Assembly (NCBI GenBank): GCA_934511165.1 | Contig: CAKSWA010000012.1 | Coordinates: 1-50,956 of the forward strand | From: an uncultured Oscillospiraceae bacterium | GTDB taxonomy: Bacteria; Bacillota; Clostridia; Oscillospirales; Oscillospiraceae | Reading direction: 5' to 3' | Length of the DNA: 50,956 nucleotides | Shown: positions 40,535-47,966 of the stretch, piece after piece | How positions within the stretch are numbered: position 1 is the stretch's first letter | Layout: the number at the start of each line of letters is the position of its first letter | Program-made: the position numbers and the translations under genes | Notes under the pieces: model-generated | Databases searched by the model: none | Told to the model about the DNA's origin: nothing | What the model saw: the letters and a program-made list of their open reading frames with translations, nothing else

Positions 40535-42420
40535 AGTGTGTCTCCGCCCTCCAGAACGTCAAGAATGGCATCGGTGAGCCGGTCAACGCACTCCTCCTCG
40601 CTGAGGACTTCGGTATCAAGCACAAGCTCGGCGTCGGTGGGCTCTTCATACGGAGAGTCTATGCCGGTGAAGGAGCGGATCTTCCCTTCGAGGGCTTTCT
40701 GATAGAGCTTTTTCGGGTCCCGCCGCTTACAGGTTTCCAGATCTGCCCGCACCCAGACTTCGAGGAAGCGCCCGTCGGCAATGCGGCGCGCCTCGGCGCG
40801 CCCGGCGGCGAACGGGGAGATGAACGTGCAGAGCGTCACGAGGCCCGCATCGCGGAAGAGCCCCGCGACCTCGGCGGCGCGGCGGATGTTTTCGATCCGG
40901 TCTTCGTCCGAGAAGCCGAGATCGCCGCAGAGACCGCGGCGCAGCTTGTCGCCGTCGAGCATGTAGGCGGCGACGCCCTTTTCGCAGAGCCGCCGCTCGA
41001 CTTCCTGCGCGATCGTCGTTTTGCCGGAGCCGGAAAGCCCGGTCATCCACACGACGAGACCGCGCCGTCCGGTGACTTCCTCGCGCTCGGCGCCGGTCAT
41101 GGCCTCGGCCGACCAGCGGATGTTGCGCTTGTCGTAATCATCGGAGAGCAGCGCCTCGGTAACGATGCCGCCGCCCGCGATCTCATAGTCGTCCACGATG
41201 ACGAACCGGCGCGTACCGTCGCAGCCGGAATCGGCGGTGTCAAACGCCGTCGGGCGGTCGAGCCGGAGAATGACCTCGGCGACTTCGTTTTTCTGCACCT
41301 CGCTGCGCTCGATGCTGTCGAGCTCCGAGGCGTCTACGACGCGGAGAATGCTCTCAAGCTTTGCTTCCACCTTGGCGGTGCCGCACTTGAAATGATAGCG
41401 CTTGCCGGGGCGCAGCGGCTCTTTGCCGAGCCAGAACACGTTCGCGCGCAGCCGAACGCCGACAAACGGCGCTTCCTCGCTCTCCAGACACGCAATCTCG
41501 CCGCGGCGGACGAAAATCTGCTCGGTCATGGTGAAGCCGGCGGCATCCCCGGCGATGAACTTCTCCGGCGTGGGCGCGGAAAATACTTCGAGCGACGCGA
41601 CGGTCGTTTTCTTCCCGGAGGGGTAGAATACGATTTTATCGCCTGCCCGGACGCTTCCGGCTTCGAGCGTTCCGGCCACGATGCGGCGTTCGTCGCCGCC
41701 TTCGGTGAATTTGTAAACGCCCTGCACCGGCATGCGCAGCGGGCGGTTTTCCGGGCTCGGCACGGGGACGAAAGCGTCCATCTGTTCGAGCACCGTGGGG
41801 CCAAAGTACCACGGCGTGCGTTTGCTGCGGATGGCAATGTTGTCGCCCTCCATGCCGCTCACGGGGATGAACGCCGCGGGTGTGATGTGGATCTTTGCGA
41901 GAAATTCGGTAAATTCCGTGACAATGGAACGGTAGACCTCCTCGGAATAGCCGACGAGATCCATTTTGTTTACGAGTACCGCCACCTGTCGGATGCCGAG
42001 CATCGAAAGGAAGTAGCCATGGCGGCGGGTATTTTCCTCGACGCCGCGCGCAGCGTCGATCACCATAAGCGCGGCCTCGGCGCGGGAAGCGCCGGTGACC
42101 ATGTTTTTGAGAAATTCAATGTGGCCGGGCGCATCGATGATGATGTACCGGCGCTTGTCAGACTTGAAGAAGCAGCGCGCCGTGTCGATCGTGATGCCCT
42201 GATCCTGTTCGTTGTGCAGCGCATCGAGAAGGAAGGCATACTCGAACGGCTTCGAGTTGCGGCGGCAGTTTTCGCGGATGGCTTCGAGCTTGCCCTTCGG
42301 CAGCGCCCCGGCGTCGGCGAGAAGACGGCCGATCACGGTGGATTTGCCGTGGTCGACGTGGCCGACGGTGACGATATTCAAAAGCTCTTCGTTTTCCCAA
42401 GCGGTTTTCGTTTCTTCCAT
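40531..42420 (-). CDS. cysN: Bifunctional sulfate adenylyltransferase large subunit / APS kinase (CysNC)
   Basis: A 629-aa two-enzyme protein. Residues 1-~430 are CysN, the GTPase that drives ATP sulfurylase: GHVDHGKS (20-27), DAPGH and NKMD. Residues ~450-629 are CysC, APS kinase: P-loop GLSGSGKTT (~460) and LDGDKLRRGLCGDLGFSDED, then the helix DRIENIRRAAEVAGLFRDAG. With CysD it converts sulfate to APS and on to PAPS. Both catalytic parts look intact, so PAPS is the intended product. Its ATG shares one base with the cysD stop, and its stop overlaps the permease start. Confidence 0.96.
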   Translation of the reverse strand: MEETKTAWENEELLNIVTVGHVDHGKSTVIGRLLADAGALPKGKLEAIRENCRRNSKPFEYAFLLDALHNEQDQGITIDTARCFFKSDKRRYIIIDAPGHIEFLKNMVTGASRAEAALMVIDAARGVEENTRRHGYFLSMLGIRQVAVLVNKMDLVGYSEEVYRSIVTEFTEFLAKIHITPAAFIPVSGMEGDNIAIRSKRTPWYFGPTVLEQMDAFVPVPSPENRPLRMPVQGVYKFTEGGDERRIVAGTLEAGSVRAGDKIVFYPSGKKTTVASLEVFSAPTPEKFIAGDAAGFTMTEQIFVRRGEIACLESEEAPFVGVRLRANVFWLGKEPLRPGKRYHFKCGTAKVEAKLESILRVVDASELDSIERSEVQKNEVAEVILRLDRPTAFDTADSGCDGTRRFVIVDDYEIAGGGIVTEALLSDDYDKRNIRWSAEAMTGAEREEVTGRRGLVVWMTGLSGSGKTTIAQEVERRLCEKGVAAYMLDGDKLRRGLCGDLGFSDEDRIENIRRAAEVAGLFRDAGLVTLCTFISPFAAGRAEARRIADGRFLEVWVRADLETCKRRDPKKLYQKALEGKIRSFTGIDSPYEEPTDAELVLDTEVLSEEECVDRLTDAILDVLEGGDTL

Positions 42421-43304
42421 TACATGTACCCTCCCCGGCGAAGCGTTTCGAGCCCGCCGCCGTCCTCGGCGTCCTGGGCGCGGCCGCTGCGCTCGGCAAT
42501 GTTGGAAAGAGCGCCGGTGCGCAGCTCCTCGATGATCTCGTGTACGTTCCGGCTCTCAGACTTGATCGGCTTTGTGCACGGCGCGCAGCCGAGCGAGCGG
42601 TAGCGCGTGCCGTCGCCCTGATTATAGTAGAGCGACACGGTGGGGATGTGCTCGCGCTCGATGTATTCCCAGACGTTCAGCTCCGTCCAGTCGAGCAGGG
42701 GGTGGATGCGCACATGCGTGCCGGGGGCAAAGTCGGTTTTGAACTGGTTCCAGAACTCGGGCGGCTGGTCGTCCAGATCCCAGTCGTTGTGCTTGTCGCG
42801 CGGGGAGAAATAGCGCTCCTTGCTGCGCGAGCCCTCTTCATCGGCGCGCGCGCCGACGATGACGCCGGTGTAGGCGTCGGTGTTCGTGTCGCGCTCGTAT
42901 TTCCCGGTCTGAAGATTGAGCCGGTAGCGCGGCCAGGTGCCGTCGAGCGTGTGGGTGAGCGCCTCGGTTTTGAGCCGGCGGCAGCACTCGACGCGCGAGC
43001 ACTTCCCGTCCGGGAACGTTTCGTGGTTTTCAAGCGCTTCGCGGTTCTCACCGTAGACCATGTAAAGACCGTACTCCATGGCGAGCTTGTCGCGGTACTC
43101 GATCATTTCGGGAATTTTATAATGTGTGTCGATGTGGACGAGCGGGAAGGGAACGTGGCCGTAAAACGCCTTGCGCGCGAGCCAGAGAAGGACCGTGGAG
43201 TCCTTGCCGATGCTCCAGAGCATGCAGAGATTGCCGAACGCGGCGTAAGCCTCGCGCAGGATGTGCACGCTTTTGCTTTCCAGTTTATCGAGATGATCTC
43301 TCAT
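42420..43304 (-). CDS. cysD: Sulfate adenylyltransferase small subunit CysD
   Basis: A 294-aa ATP sulfurylase subunit of the PAPS-reductase fold. The PP-loop SIGKDST is at 31-37, followed by FPLVHIDTHYKIPEMIEYRD, then TDAYTGVIVGARADEEGSRS and ERYFSPRDKHNDWDLDDQPP. RSLGCAPCTKPI near the end completes the family signature. It forms the heterodimer with the CysN half of the next gene (1-base overlap, TAATG) and overlaps the sulfotransferase gene by 4 bases. Confidence 0.96.
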   Translation of the reverse strand: MRDHLDKLESKSVHILREAYAAFGNLCMLWSIGKDSTVLLWLARKAFYGHVPFPLVHIDTHYKIPEMIEYRDKLAMEYGLYMVYGENREALENHETFPDGKCSRVECCRRLKTEALTHTLDGTWPRYRLNLQTGKYERDTNTDAYTGVIVGARADEEGSRSKERYFSPRDKHNDWDLDDQPPEFWNQFKTDFAPGTHVRIHPLLDWTELNVWEYIEREHIPTVSLYYNQGDGTRYRSLGCAPCTKPIKSESRNVHEIIEELRTGALSNIAERSGRAQDAEDGGGLETLRRGGYM

Positions 43305-44425
43305 TCTTCCTCAACCTCCCGCATTTCATAGCCATAATGTTCCATGTAGAAGCCCAGCTTCACGTTGATCTTGCGCACGAGCCGGGGCGAAATGTCAAAC
43401 TTGTTCTTCTGGTATCCGCGCTGCGAATCGATGTACGCCTGAAAGCGCGGCGCAGCCGCTTCGAAGCCGGAGAGCTCCAACCGCCGGTAAATATCGCGCA
43501 GCGTGTCGACCGGGGCGCGGCAGAAATCGGTGTACGCGATATCCACGTACCGGTTCTTCGGGAAAAAGCCCTCGAGCTCGAAAAGCTCGCGGTACATGCG
43601 CTCAAAGATATCGATGACCGTGTCCTCGATGAGCTCGTCGAGATTGTCCGGCGCTTCGGTCAGGCGGAGCGAGTCCATCTCGGTGCGGAACATGTGGATC
43701 GTGGAGCGGACGGTCTTATAGGGATCGCGGTGGATGTTGATGAACCGCGCATCCGGATACATGCCCCACAGCTCGCGGATGCGCGCGGTGTTGTCCGGAC
43801 TTTTGAGAATGAGCTGTTTGCCCTTCTTGATGTAGGTAAGCTTGCGGATGGCGTAATCGTAGCTGCGCTCCCATTTGCGCAACGCTTCAATGGGGAGGTC
43901 GCTTACAAACGCGCCCTCCATGTACTTTTTATAGTTCTCCGGGAACGCGATCATGTGGATGATCGAATACGGCGAGATTGTCAGCACGCCGAATGTCTCC
44001 TCCATCGGGAGATCGAGCGAATACTGCACGTTATCCTGCGGGCGGCCGTTCTGGATGCCCTTTTCGATCGGCGGCTGGATGAGCCGCCCGAGCAGCAGCG
44101 AGTAGGGCAGGCCGATCGTATTCACGGGATCGAACCAGCCGAACTGCTCGTCGCGCGAGAGGACGTTTTGAAGATACGTCGTCCCGCTGCGCCAATGGCC
44201 GAGAATGAAGATCGGATCCTTCTCGATCTTCGTTTCGCGGATGCGTTTGCGGTAAATGAGCGATTCCGCCGCCGCCGCAGGCGCGAGCGCGAGCGATGTT
44301 GCGGAAATGTACAGCGCCTGCGGCAGCCGGTCGCGGGCGATGCGGAAATGGTTCTCTTCCAACAGGTGCACCCAGTTGTCCAGCCGGCAGGTCAAAAGAA
44401 AATGTCCGGGATTGATGGCTTTCAC
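43301..44425 (-). CDS. PAPS-dependent sulfotransferase (Sulfotransfer_3 type)
   Basis: A 374-aa sulfotransferase, first gene of the operon, with a GTG start (44425) and GAGG upstream. The 5'-phosphosulfate loop is ILGHWRSGTTYLQNVL (74-89). LKSPDNTARIRELW (207-220) and the 3'-phosphate loop FINIHRDPYKTVRSTIHMF (228-246) complete the PAPS site. PMEETFGV (140-147) is in the position of the family's catalytic acidic region. A hydrophobic stretch at ~33-53 may attach to the membrane, but there is no signal peptide. The class sulfates lipids, sterols, glycans or small alcohols. The acceptor is unknown. It overlaps cysD by ATGA, so it and the PAPS-making enzymes are made together. Confidence 0.93.
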   Translation of the reverse strand: MKAINPGHFLLTCRLDNWVHLLEENHFRIARDRLPQALYISATSLALAPAAAAESLIYRKRIRETKIEKDPIFILGHWRSGTTYLQNVLSRDEQFGWFDPVNTIGLPYSLLLGRLIQPPIEKGIQNGRPQDNVQYSLDLPMEETFGVLTISPYSIIHMIAFPENYKKYMEGAFVSDLPIEALRKWERSYDYAIRKLTYIKKGKQLILKSPDNTARIRELWGMYPDARFINIHRDPYKTVRSTIHMFRTEMDSLRLTEAPDNLDELIEDTVIDIFERMYRELFELEGFFPKNRYVDIAYTDFCRAPVDTLRDIYRRLELSGFEAAAPRFQAYIDSQRGYQKNKFDISPRLVRKINVKLGFYMEHYGYEMREVEEE

Positions 44426-44462
44426 GGTATGGCCTCGCTAACATATAAAAATCTGGATATTA

Positions 44463-44510
44463 ATATAGCAGAGGAATGTGAACTGAACGTGAAACATTCC
44501 TCTGCTATAT
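44463..44510 (-). terminator. Long hairpin between the two-component and sulfation operons
   Basis: ATATAGCAGAGGAATGT (44463-44479) pairs perfectly with 44494-44510, a 17-bp stem over a 14-base loop. As minus-strand RNA it follows the histidine kinase stop and is followed by an AT-rich stretch rather than a pure U run. It probably ends the kinase message. Confidence 0.7.
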
Positions 44511-44512
44511 AT

Positions 44513-44543
44513 TTTATACGATAGTTTTACGTAGGTTTTACGT
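44513..44543 (-). promoter_or_regulatory. Candidate PhoB/OmpR-type direct-repeat operator and promoter of the sulfation operon
   Basis: GTTTTACGT occurs at 44524-44532 and again at 44535-44543, an exact 11-bp period, overlapping the kinase stop codon. On the minus strand the -10-like TATAAA (44518-44513) lies 5 bases downstream, so the boxes occupy the -35 region, as PhoB/PhoP-class regulators do. The -35 itself is poor, which fits activator dependence. The response regulator gene just upstream is the obvious candidate to bind. Confidence 0.45.
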
Positions 44544-45590
44544 GCTCTTAACGCTTTTTTCCGGCAGCGTGACGGTGAAGCGGCTGCCCTCGCCGGGGCG
44601 GCTCTCGGCGGCGATCGTTCCGCCGTGCAGCTCCACGATGCGCTTGCAGAGCGTGAGCCCCAGCCCGCAGCCGTCGGCACGGCGGTCGGTGTCGCCCTGG
44701 AAGAACTGCTCAAAGATGCGCGAGAGCGTTTCCGCGTCCATGCCGCAGCCGGTGTCCCACACCGTGACGGTGACGGTGTCCGCCGCCGCGGCGAGATAGA
44801 CGCCGATGCGCCTGCCGGGGGGCGTGAACTTCACGGCGTTATCCAGAAGATTCACCCACACCTGATAGAGAAGCTCGCTGTCACCGACGTAGTCAAGATC
44901 CGGGATATCGGCGGAAACGGAGAGCCCGGCCTCCGTCCAGCGCGGCTCAAGCTGCAATACGGCGCGCCGGAGCTGCTCGCCGAGCGGGAAGATCTCCGCC
45001 TTTCGCTGGATCTCCCGGTGGTCGATGCGCGAGAGACGAAGCATGTCGTCGATGAGACCCACGAGCCGGTCGGATTCCTGCGCGATGTACTGGCTGTACT
45101 CGCGCTCTTCGGCCTCGGAAAGCCCGCCCTCGGCGAGAAGCTGGGCATAGCCGTTGAGAATGGAAAGCGGTGTTTTGAGCTGGTGGGATACACTGGAAAT
45201 AAAGTCCTTGCGCAGATATTCGTTGGAGCGGAGCTCCGCCGTCATGAGATTGAAGTTGCGCTCGAGCTCGCCGAACTCCTCCACACGGTCGCGCTCCGGC
45301 ACCGTGACATCGTAATTGCCCCCCGCGATCTCGCGCGCGGCGCGGGAGAGCTCGCGGATGGGGTTCGTTGTCGAGCGGGATGTGACCGTGATGAGCACCG
45401 CGACTGCCGCCACGGCGATGAGCAGCAGCAATACATCCTTCGCGGCATAGCCGAAGAGAAGATAACGCATGTTGTCGCGCTGGAAGATGATGCCGTTTCG
45501 CACGAGCGCGCCGATCGTGAGCGAGAAAAGCGACGTGACGATCACAAGAATCAAAAGAAGGATCGTCAGCCGTGAGCGTACCCGTCTCAT
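44538..45590 (-). CDS. Sensor histidine kinase
   Basis: A 350-aa membrane kinase of the HPK1/EnvZ-PhoR type. TM1 (8-30) and TM2 (52-70) enclose only a short extracytoplasmic loop (~20 residues), so it may sense within the membrane. A HAMP domain follows (SRSTTNPIRELSRAAREIAG). The H box is SSVSHQLKTPLSIL (phosphorylated H136). The N box is LLDNAVKFTPPG, and the G boxes are VWDTGCGMD and DGCGLGLTL. It overlaps the response regulator gene by 4 bases and forms a standard pair. Confidence 0.94.
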   Translation of the reverse strand: MRRVRSRLTILLLILVIVTSLFSLTIGALVRNGIIFQRDNMRYLLFGYAAKDVLLLLIAVAAVAVLITVTSRSTTNPIRELSRAAREIAGGNYDVTVPERDRVEEFGELERNFNLMTAELRSNEYLRKDFISSVSHQLKTPLSILNGYAQLLAEGGLSEAEEREYSQYIAQESDRLVGLIDDMLRLSRIDHREIQRKAEIFPLGEQLRRAVLQLEPRWTEAGLSVSADIPDLDYVGDSELLYQVWVNLLDNAVKFTPPGRRIGVYLAAAADTVTVTVWDTGCGMDAETLSRIFEQFFQGDTDRRADGCGLGLTLCKRIVELHGGTIAAESRPGEGSRFTVTLPEKSVKST

Positions 45591-46258
45591 CGGATCACCG
45601 CCCGGTAGCCGAGACCGCGGACGGTCTGAATTTTAAAATCCGGCACATCGGCGAGCTTTTCGCGCAGTCGGCGGATGTGCGTGTCCACGGTGCGCGGGTC
45701 GGATTCGCTGTCATACCCCCAGAGCTCGTCCATGAGCATCTGGCGCGTGAAAATTTTGGTGGGTGCGGCGAGCAGCGTCTGGAGCAGCGCGAATTCCCGC
45801 GGGCGCAGCTCGTAGGAGTAGCCATCGCCGGTGACGAGAAGCGTGTCGGCGTGCAGCGTGCATCCGCCCACGGCGATCTCGCCGGAGTGCTGGATGCCGC
45901 AGCGGCGCAGCAGCGCCTCCACGCGCAGCAGCAGCTCTTCAAAATTCACGGGCTTTGTGAGATAGTCGTCCGCCCCGGCGTGAAAGCCGGTGCGCATATC
46001 GTCAAAGGAGTCTTTTACCGTTACCATCAGCACCGGCGTTGTGTCGCCCGATTCGCGCAGCTCGCGGATGAGCCCGTAGCCGTCGAGCCGGGGCATCATC
46101 ACATCGGTAATGATGAGATGCGCGCGGCTGTGCTCCAAAAGGTCGAGCGCCGCCTGTCCGTCGGCGGCCTCCGAGACCTCATATCCGGCGCGGCGCAGGT
46201 GGATGCCGATCAGCCGCCGCAGTCCGGCGTTATCTTCAACGACGAGAATGTTCGTCAT
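45587..46258 (-). CDS. OmpR/PhoB-family response regulator
   Basis: A 223-aa two-domain regulator. Receiver: MTNILVVEDNAGLRRLIGIH, phospho-acceptor D52 in ITDVMMPRLDG, and K102 in DDYLTKPV. Winged-helix DNA-binding domain from ~128: LRPREFALLQTLLAAPTKIF, LWGYDSESDPRTVDTHIRRL and VRGLGYRAV. ATG 46258 begins the receiver exactly; an upstream in-frame frame is discarded because it crosses the promoter. It is the partner of the kinase and the best candidate to control the adjacent sulfation operon. Confidence 0.95.
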   Translation of the reverse strand: MTNILVVEDNAGLRRLIGIHLRRAGYEVSEAADGQAALDLLEHSRAHLIITDVMMPRLDGYGLIRELRESGDTTPVLMVTVKDSFDDMRTGFHAGADDYLTKPVNFEELLLRVEALLRRCGIQHSGEIAVGGCTLHADTLLVTGDGYSYELRPREFALLQTLLAAPTKIFTRQMLMDELWGYDSESDPRTVDTHIRRLREKLADVPDFKIQTVRGLGYRAVIR

Positions 46259-46301
46259 GCTTTGCCCTGCCTTTCGGGGAAAACTATACAATAAACTATA
46301 A

Positions 46302-46333
46302 ATTATAATAATACCGGGTAAAAACGCTGTCAA
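46302..46333 (-). promoter_or_regulatory. Promoter of the two-component operon
   Basis: On the minus strand a perfect TTGACA (46333-46328); TATTAT at 17-base spacing (46310-46305), overlapped by a perfect TATAAT at 20-base spacing (46307-46302). Confidence 0.7.
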
Positions 46334-46381
46334 GCGCCGGTGCACAGCGCAAAAGTTCATAAAACATTAATAAAGAAATGA

Positions 46382-46605
46382 TTGCGTTATTTGACGAAAC
46401 GTGGTAGTATATGAACCGAAAAGGGCGAACCAATAAAAATGTGTTTGTTAACTTGAACATAATGGGGATTGTGTTCGGTTGCAAGCTCCTTGGTGGAAGT
46501 TTTTCGCAAGAAACCGCCTATTTCATGTTTCTCTTTTTCTTCTTCTCTTTCTCCTCTTTTTTACAAAGGATAAGCCGCCTGTGATCAGGCGGCTTATTCT
46601 TTTGC
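46382..46605 (+). ncRNA. Candidate small RNA with own promoter and terminator
   Basis: The 412-bp gap between the response regulator and rlmI is AT-rich. TTGCGT (46382-46387), 17 bases, TAGTAT (46405-46410) gives a start near 46417. A perfect 12-bp stem, ATAAGCCGCCTG (46570-46581) with 46586-46597 over TGAT, followed by TCTTTT, ends it. The ~190-nt product has a ~45-base pyrimidine tract before the hairpin. An open frame of 57 codons (46411-46584) lies in it but starts at the -10 edge, has no ribosome site and ends in the terminator loop. Weak evidence; it could be a leader with a terminator ahead of rlmI. Confidence 0.4.
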
Positions 46606-46670
46606 TCAGCCTCTCGCCAAATGTGGAATTGTGTTGTATAATAAGTCGTTATCACACAGGAGGACAGACG

Positions 46671-47894
46671 ATGGAAAGACCGTTTGCAAGCGTTACCGTC
46701 ACGGAAAAGGCCGCGCGCGCTCTGCGCGGCGGGCATCCCTGGGTGTTCGCCGGGGAGGTGCTCACAAAGGAGAACCCCTGCCCGGACGGGGAGATCGTGG
46801 ACGTATATACCGAAAAGGGCCGCTGGCAGGGCGCGGGGTTTTATAACAGCCGCTCGCTCATCCGCGTGCGCATTCTCTCACGCAATACGAACGACAAAAT
46901 GGACGAGGCATTTTTCCGCCGCCGCGTCCGGTATGCGCTCGCCTACCGGCAGCAGGTCATGGGCGAGAACTTCGCCGCCTGCCGTCTCATCTTCGGCGAG
47001 GCGGACGGCTTCCCCGGCTGGACGGTGGACCGCTACGGCGATGTGCTCGTGAGCGAGGTGCTCTCGCTCGGCATAGAGCAGCGGCGCGCGATGCTCTATG
47101 CGCTGCTGCGCGAGGAGCTCGCGACGCTCGGCGTGAACGTTTCGTGCATTTATGAGCGCAACGAATCGCTCATCCGCGAAAAGGAGGGCATGACCTGCGG
47201 CAAGGGGGCATACGCGGCGCCCGGATTGGAGACAAACCCCTCCGGCCACGCGGAAATCTGTGAAAATGGCATCTACTTTGATGTGGACTACATAAACGGC
47301 CAGAAGACCGGCTATTTCCTTGACCAGAAATATAACCGCGCGGCGGCGGGGCGTCTCGCTCACGGCCGGCGCGTGCTCGACTGCTTCACGCACACCGGCG
47401 CATTCGCGCTCCATTGCGCCGCGCTCGGCGCGGAGAGCGTCACGGCGGTGGATGTGTCCGCGTCCGCGCTCGAACAGGCGCGGCGCAATGCCGTGCGCAA
47501 CGGCCTTGAAGGGCGCATGGAGTTCCGGCAGGCAGATGTGTTCGAGCTGCTCACGGAGCTGGGGAAGAGCGGCGAGAAGCCGTGGGACTACATCATTCTC
47601 GACCCGCCCGCCTTTACGAAAAGCGGTGCGACGGTGGAAAACGCGCGGCGCGGCTACCGGGAGATCAACCGCCGCGCCATGCAGATTCTGCCGCGGGGCG
47701 GGTATCTTGCGACGTGCTCGTGCTCGCACTTCATGACGGACGAGCTTTTCCGCGCCATGCTCGCGGATGCGGCGCGCGATGCGAGCGTACAGCTCCGCCA
47801 GATTGAGGCGCGCCAACAGAGTCCCGACCACCCGATCCTCTGGGGCGTGCCGGAGACGGATTATCTCAAATTCTACCTGTTCCAGGTCGTCTGA
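46671..47894 (+). CDS. rlmI: Class I SAM-dependent rRNA methyltransferase, RlmI type
   Basis: A 407-aa enzyme expected to methylate a cytosine of 23S rRNA (m5C1962 in E. coli). Residues 1-80 are a PUA domain (ALRGGHPWVFAGEVL). An RlmI-specific middle (LIFGEADGFPGWTVDRYGD) is followed by the Rossmann methylase: YFLDQKYNR, RVLDCFTHTGAFALHCAALG (SAM motif I), DVSASALEQARRN, YIILDPPAFTKS (catalytic DPP) and LATCSCSH. AGGAGG sets ATG 46671; a longer frame upstream would cross the terminator hairpin at 46570. A TATAAT at 46637-46642 suggests its own promoter, though the -35 is poor. Confidence 0.94.
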   Translation: MERPFASVTVTEKAARALRGGHPWVFAGEVLTKENPCPDGEIVDVYTEKGRWQGAGFYNSRSLIRVRILSRNTNDKMDEAFFRRRVRYALAYRQQVMGENFAACRLIFGEADGFPGWTVDRYGDVLVSEVLSLGIEQRRAMLYALLREELATLGVNVSCIYERNESLIREKEGMTCGKGAYAAPGLETNPSGHAEICENGIYFDVDYINGQKTGYFLDQKYNRAAAGRLAHGRRVLDCFTHTGAFALHCAALGAESVTAVDVSASALEQARRNAVRNGLEGRMEFRQADVFELLTELGKSGEKPWDYIILDPPAFTKSGATVENARRGYREINRRAMQILPRGGYLATCSCSHFMTDELFRAMLADAARDASVQLRQIEARQQSPDHPILWGVPETDYLKFYLFQVV

Positions 47895-47966
47895 TGCCGA
47901 GGGGTTGAAAACGGCGGGGAAATAGAGTAAAATTTATTAAGTCTTTTCTTTGAATGGAGCGCGGCT

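Noticed and set aside
46411..46584. 57-codon open frame with a phenylalanine-rich C-terminus
   Set aside because: It begins at the edge of the -10 hexamer, lacks a ribosome site, and ends in the loop of the terminator; its hydrophobic stretch comes from the pyrimidine tract.
46479..46670. 64-residue N-terminal extension of RlmI
   Set aside because: It would cross a terminator hairpin and is low-complexity; AGGAGG and the family N-terminus mark ATG 46671.
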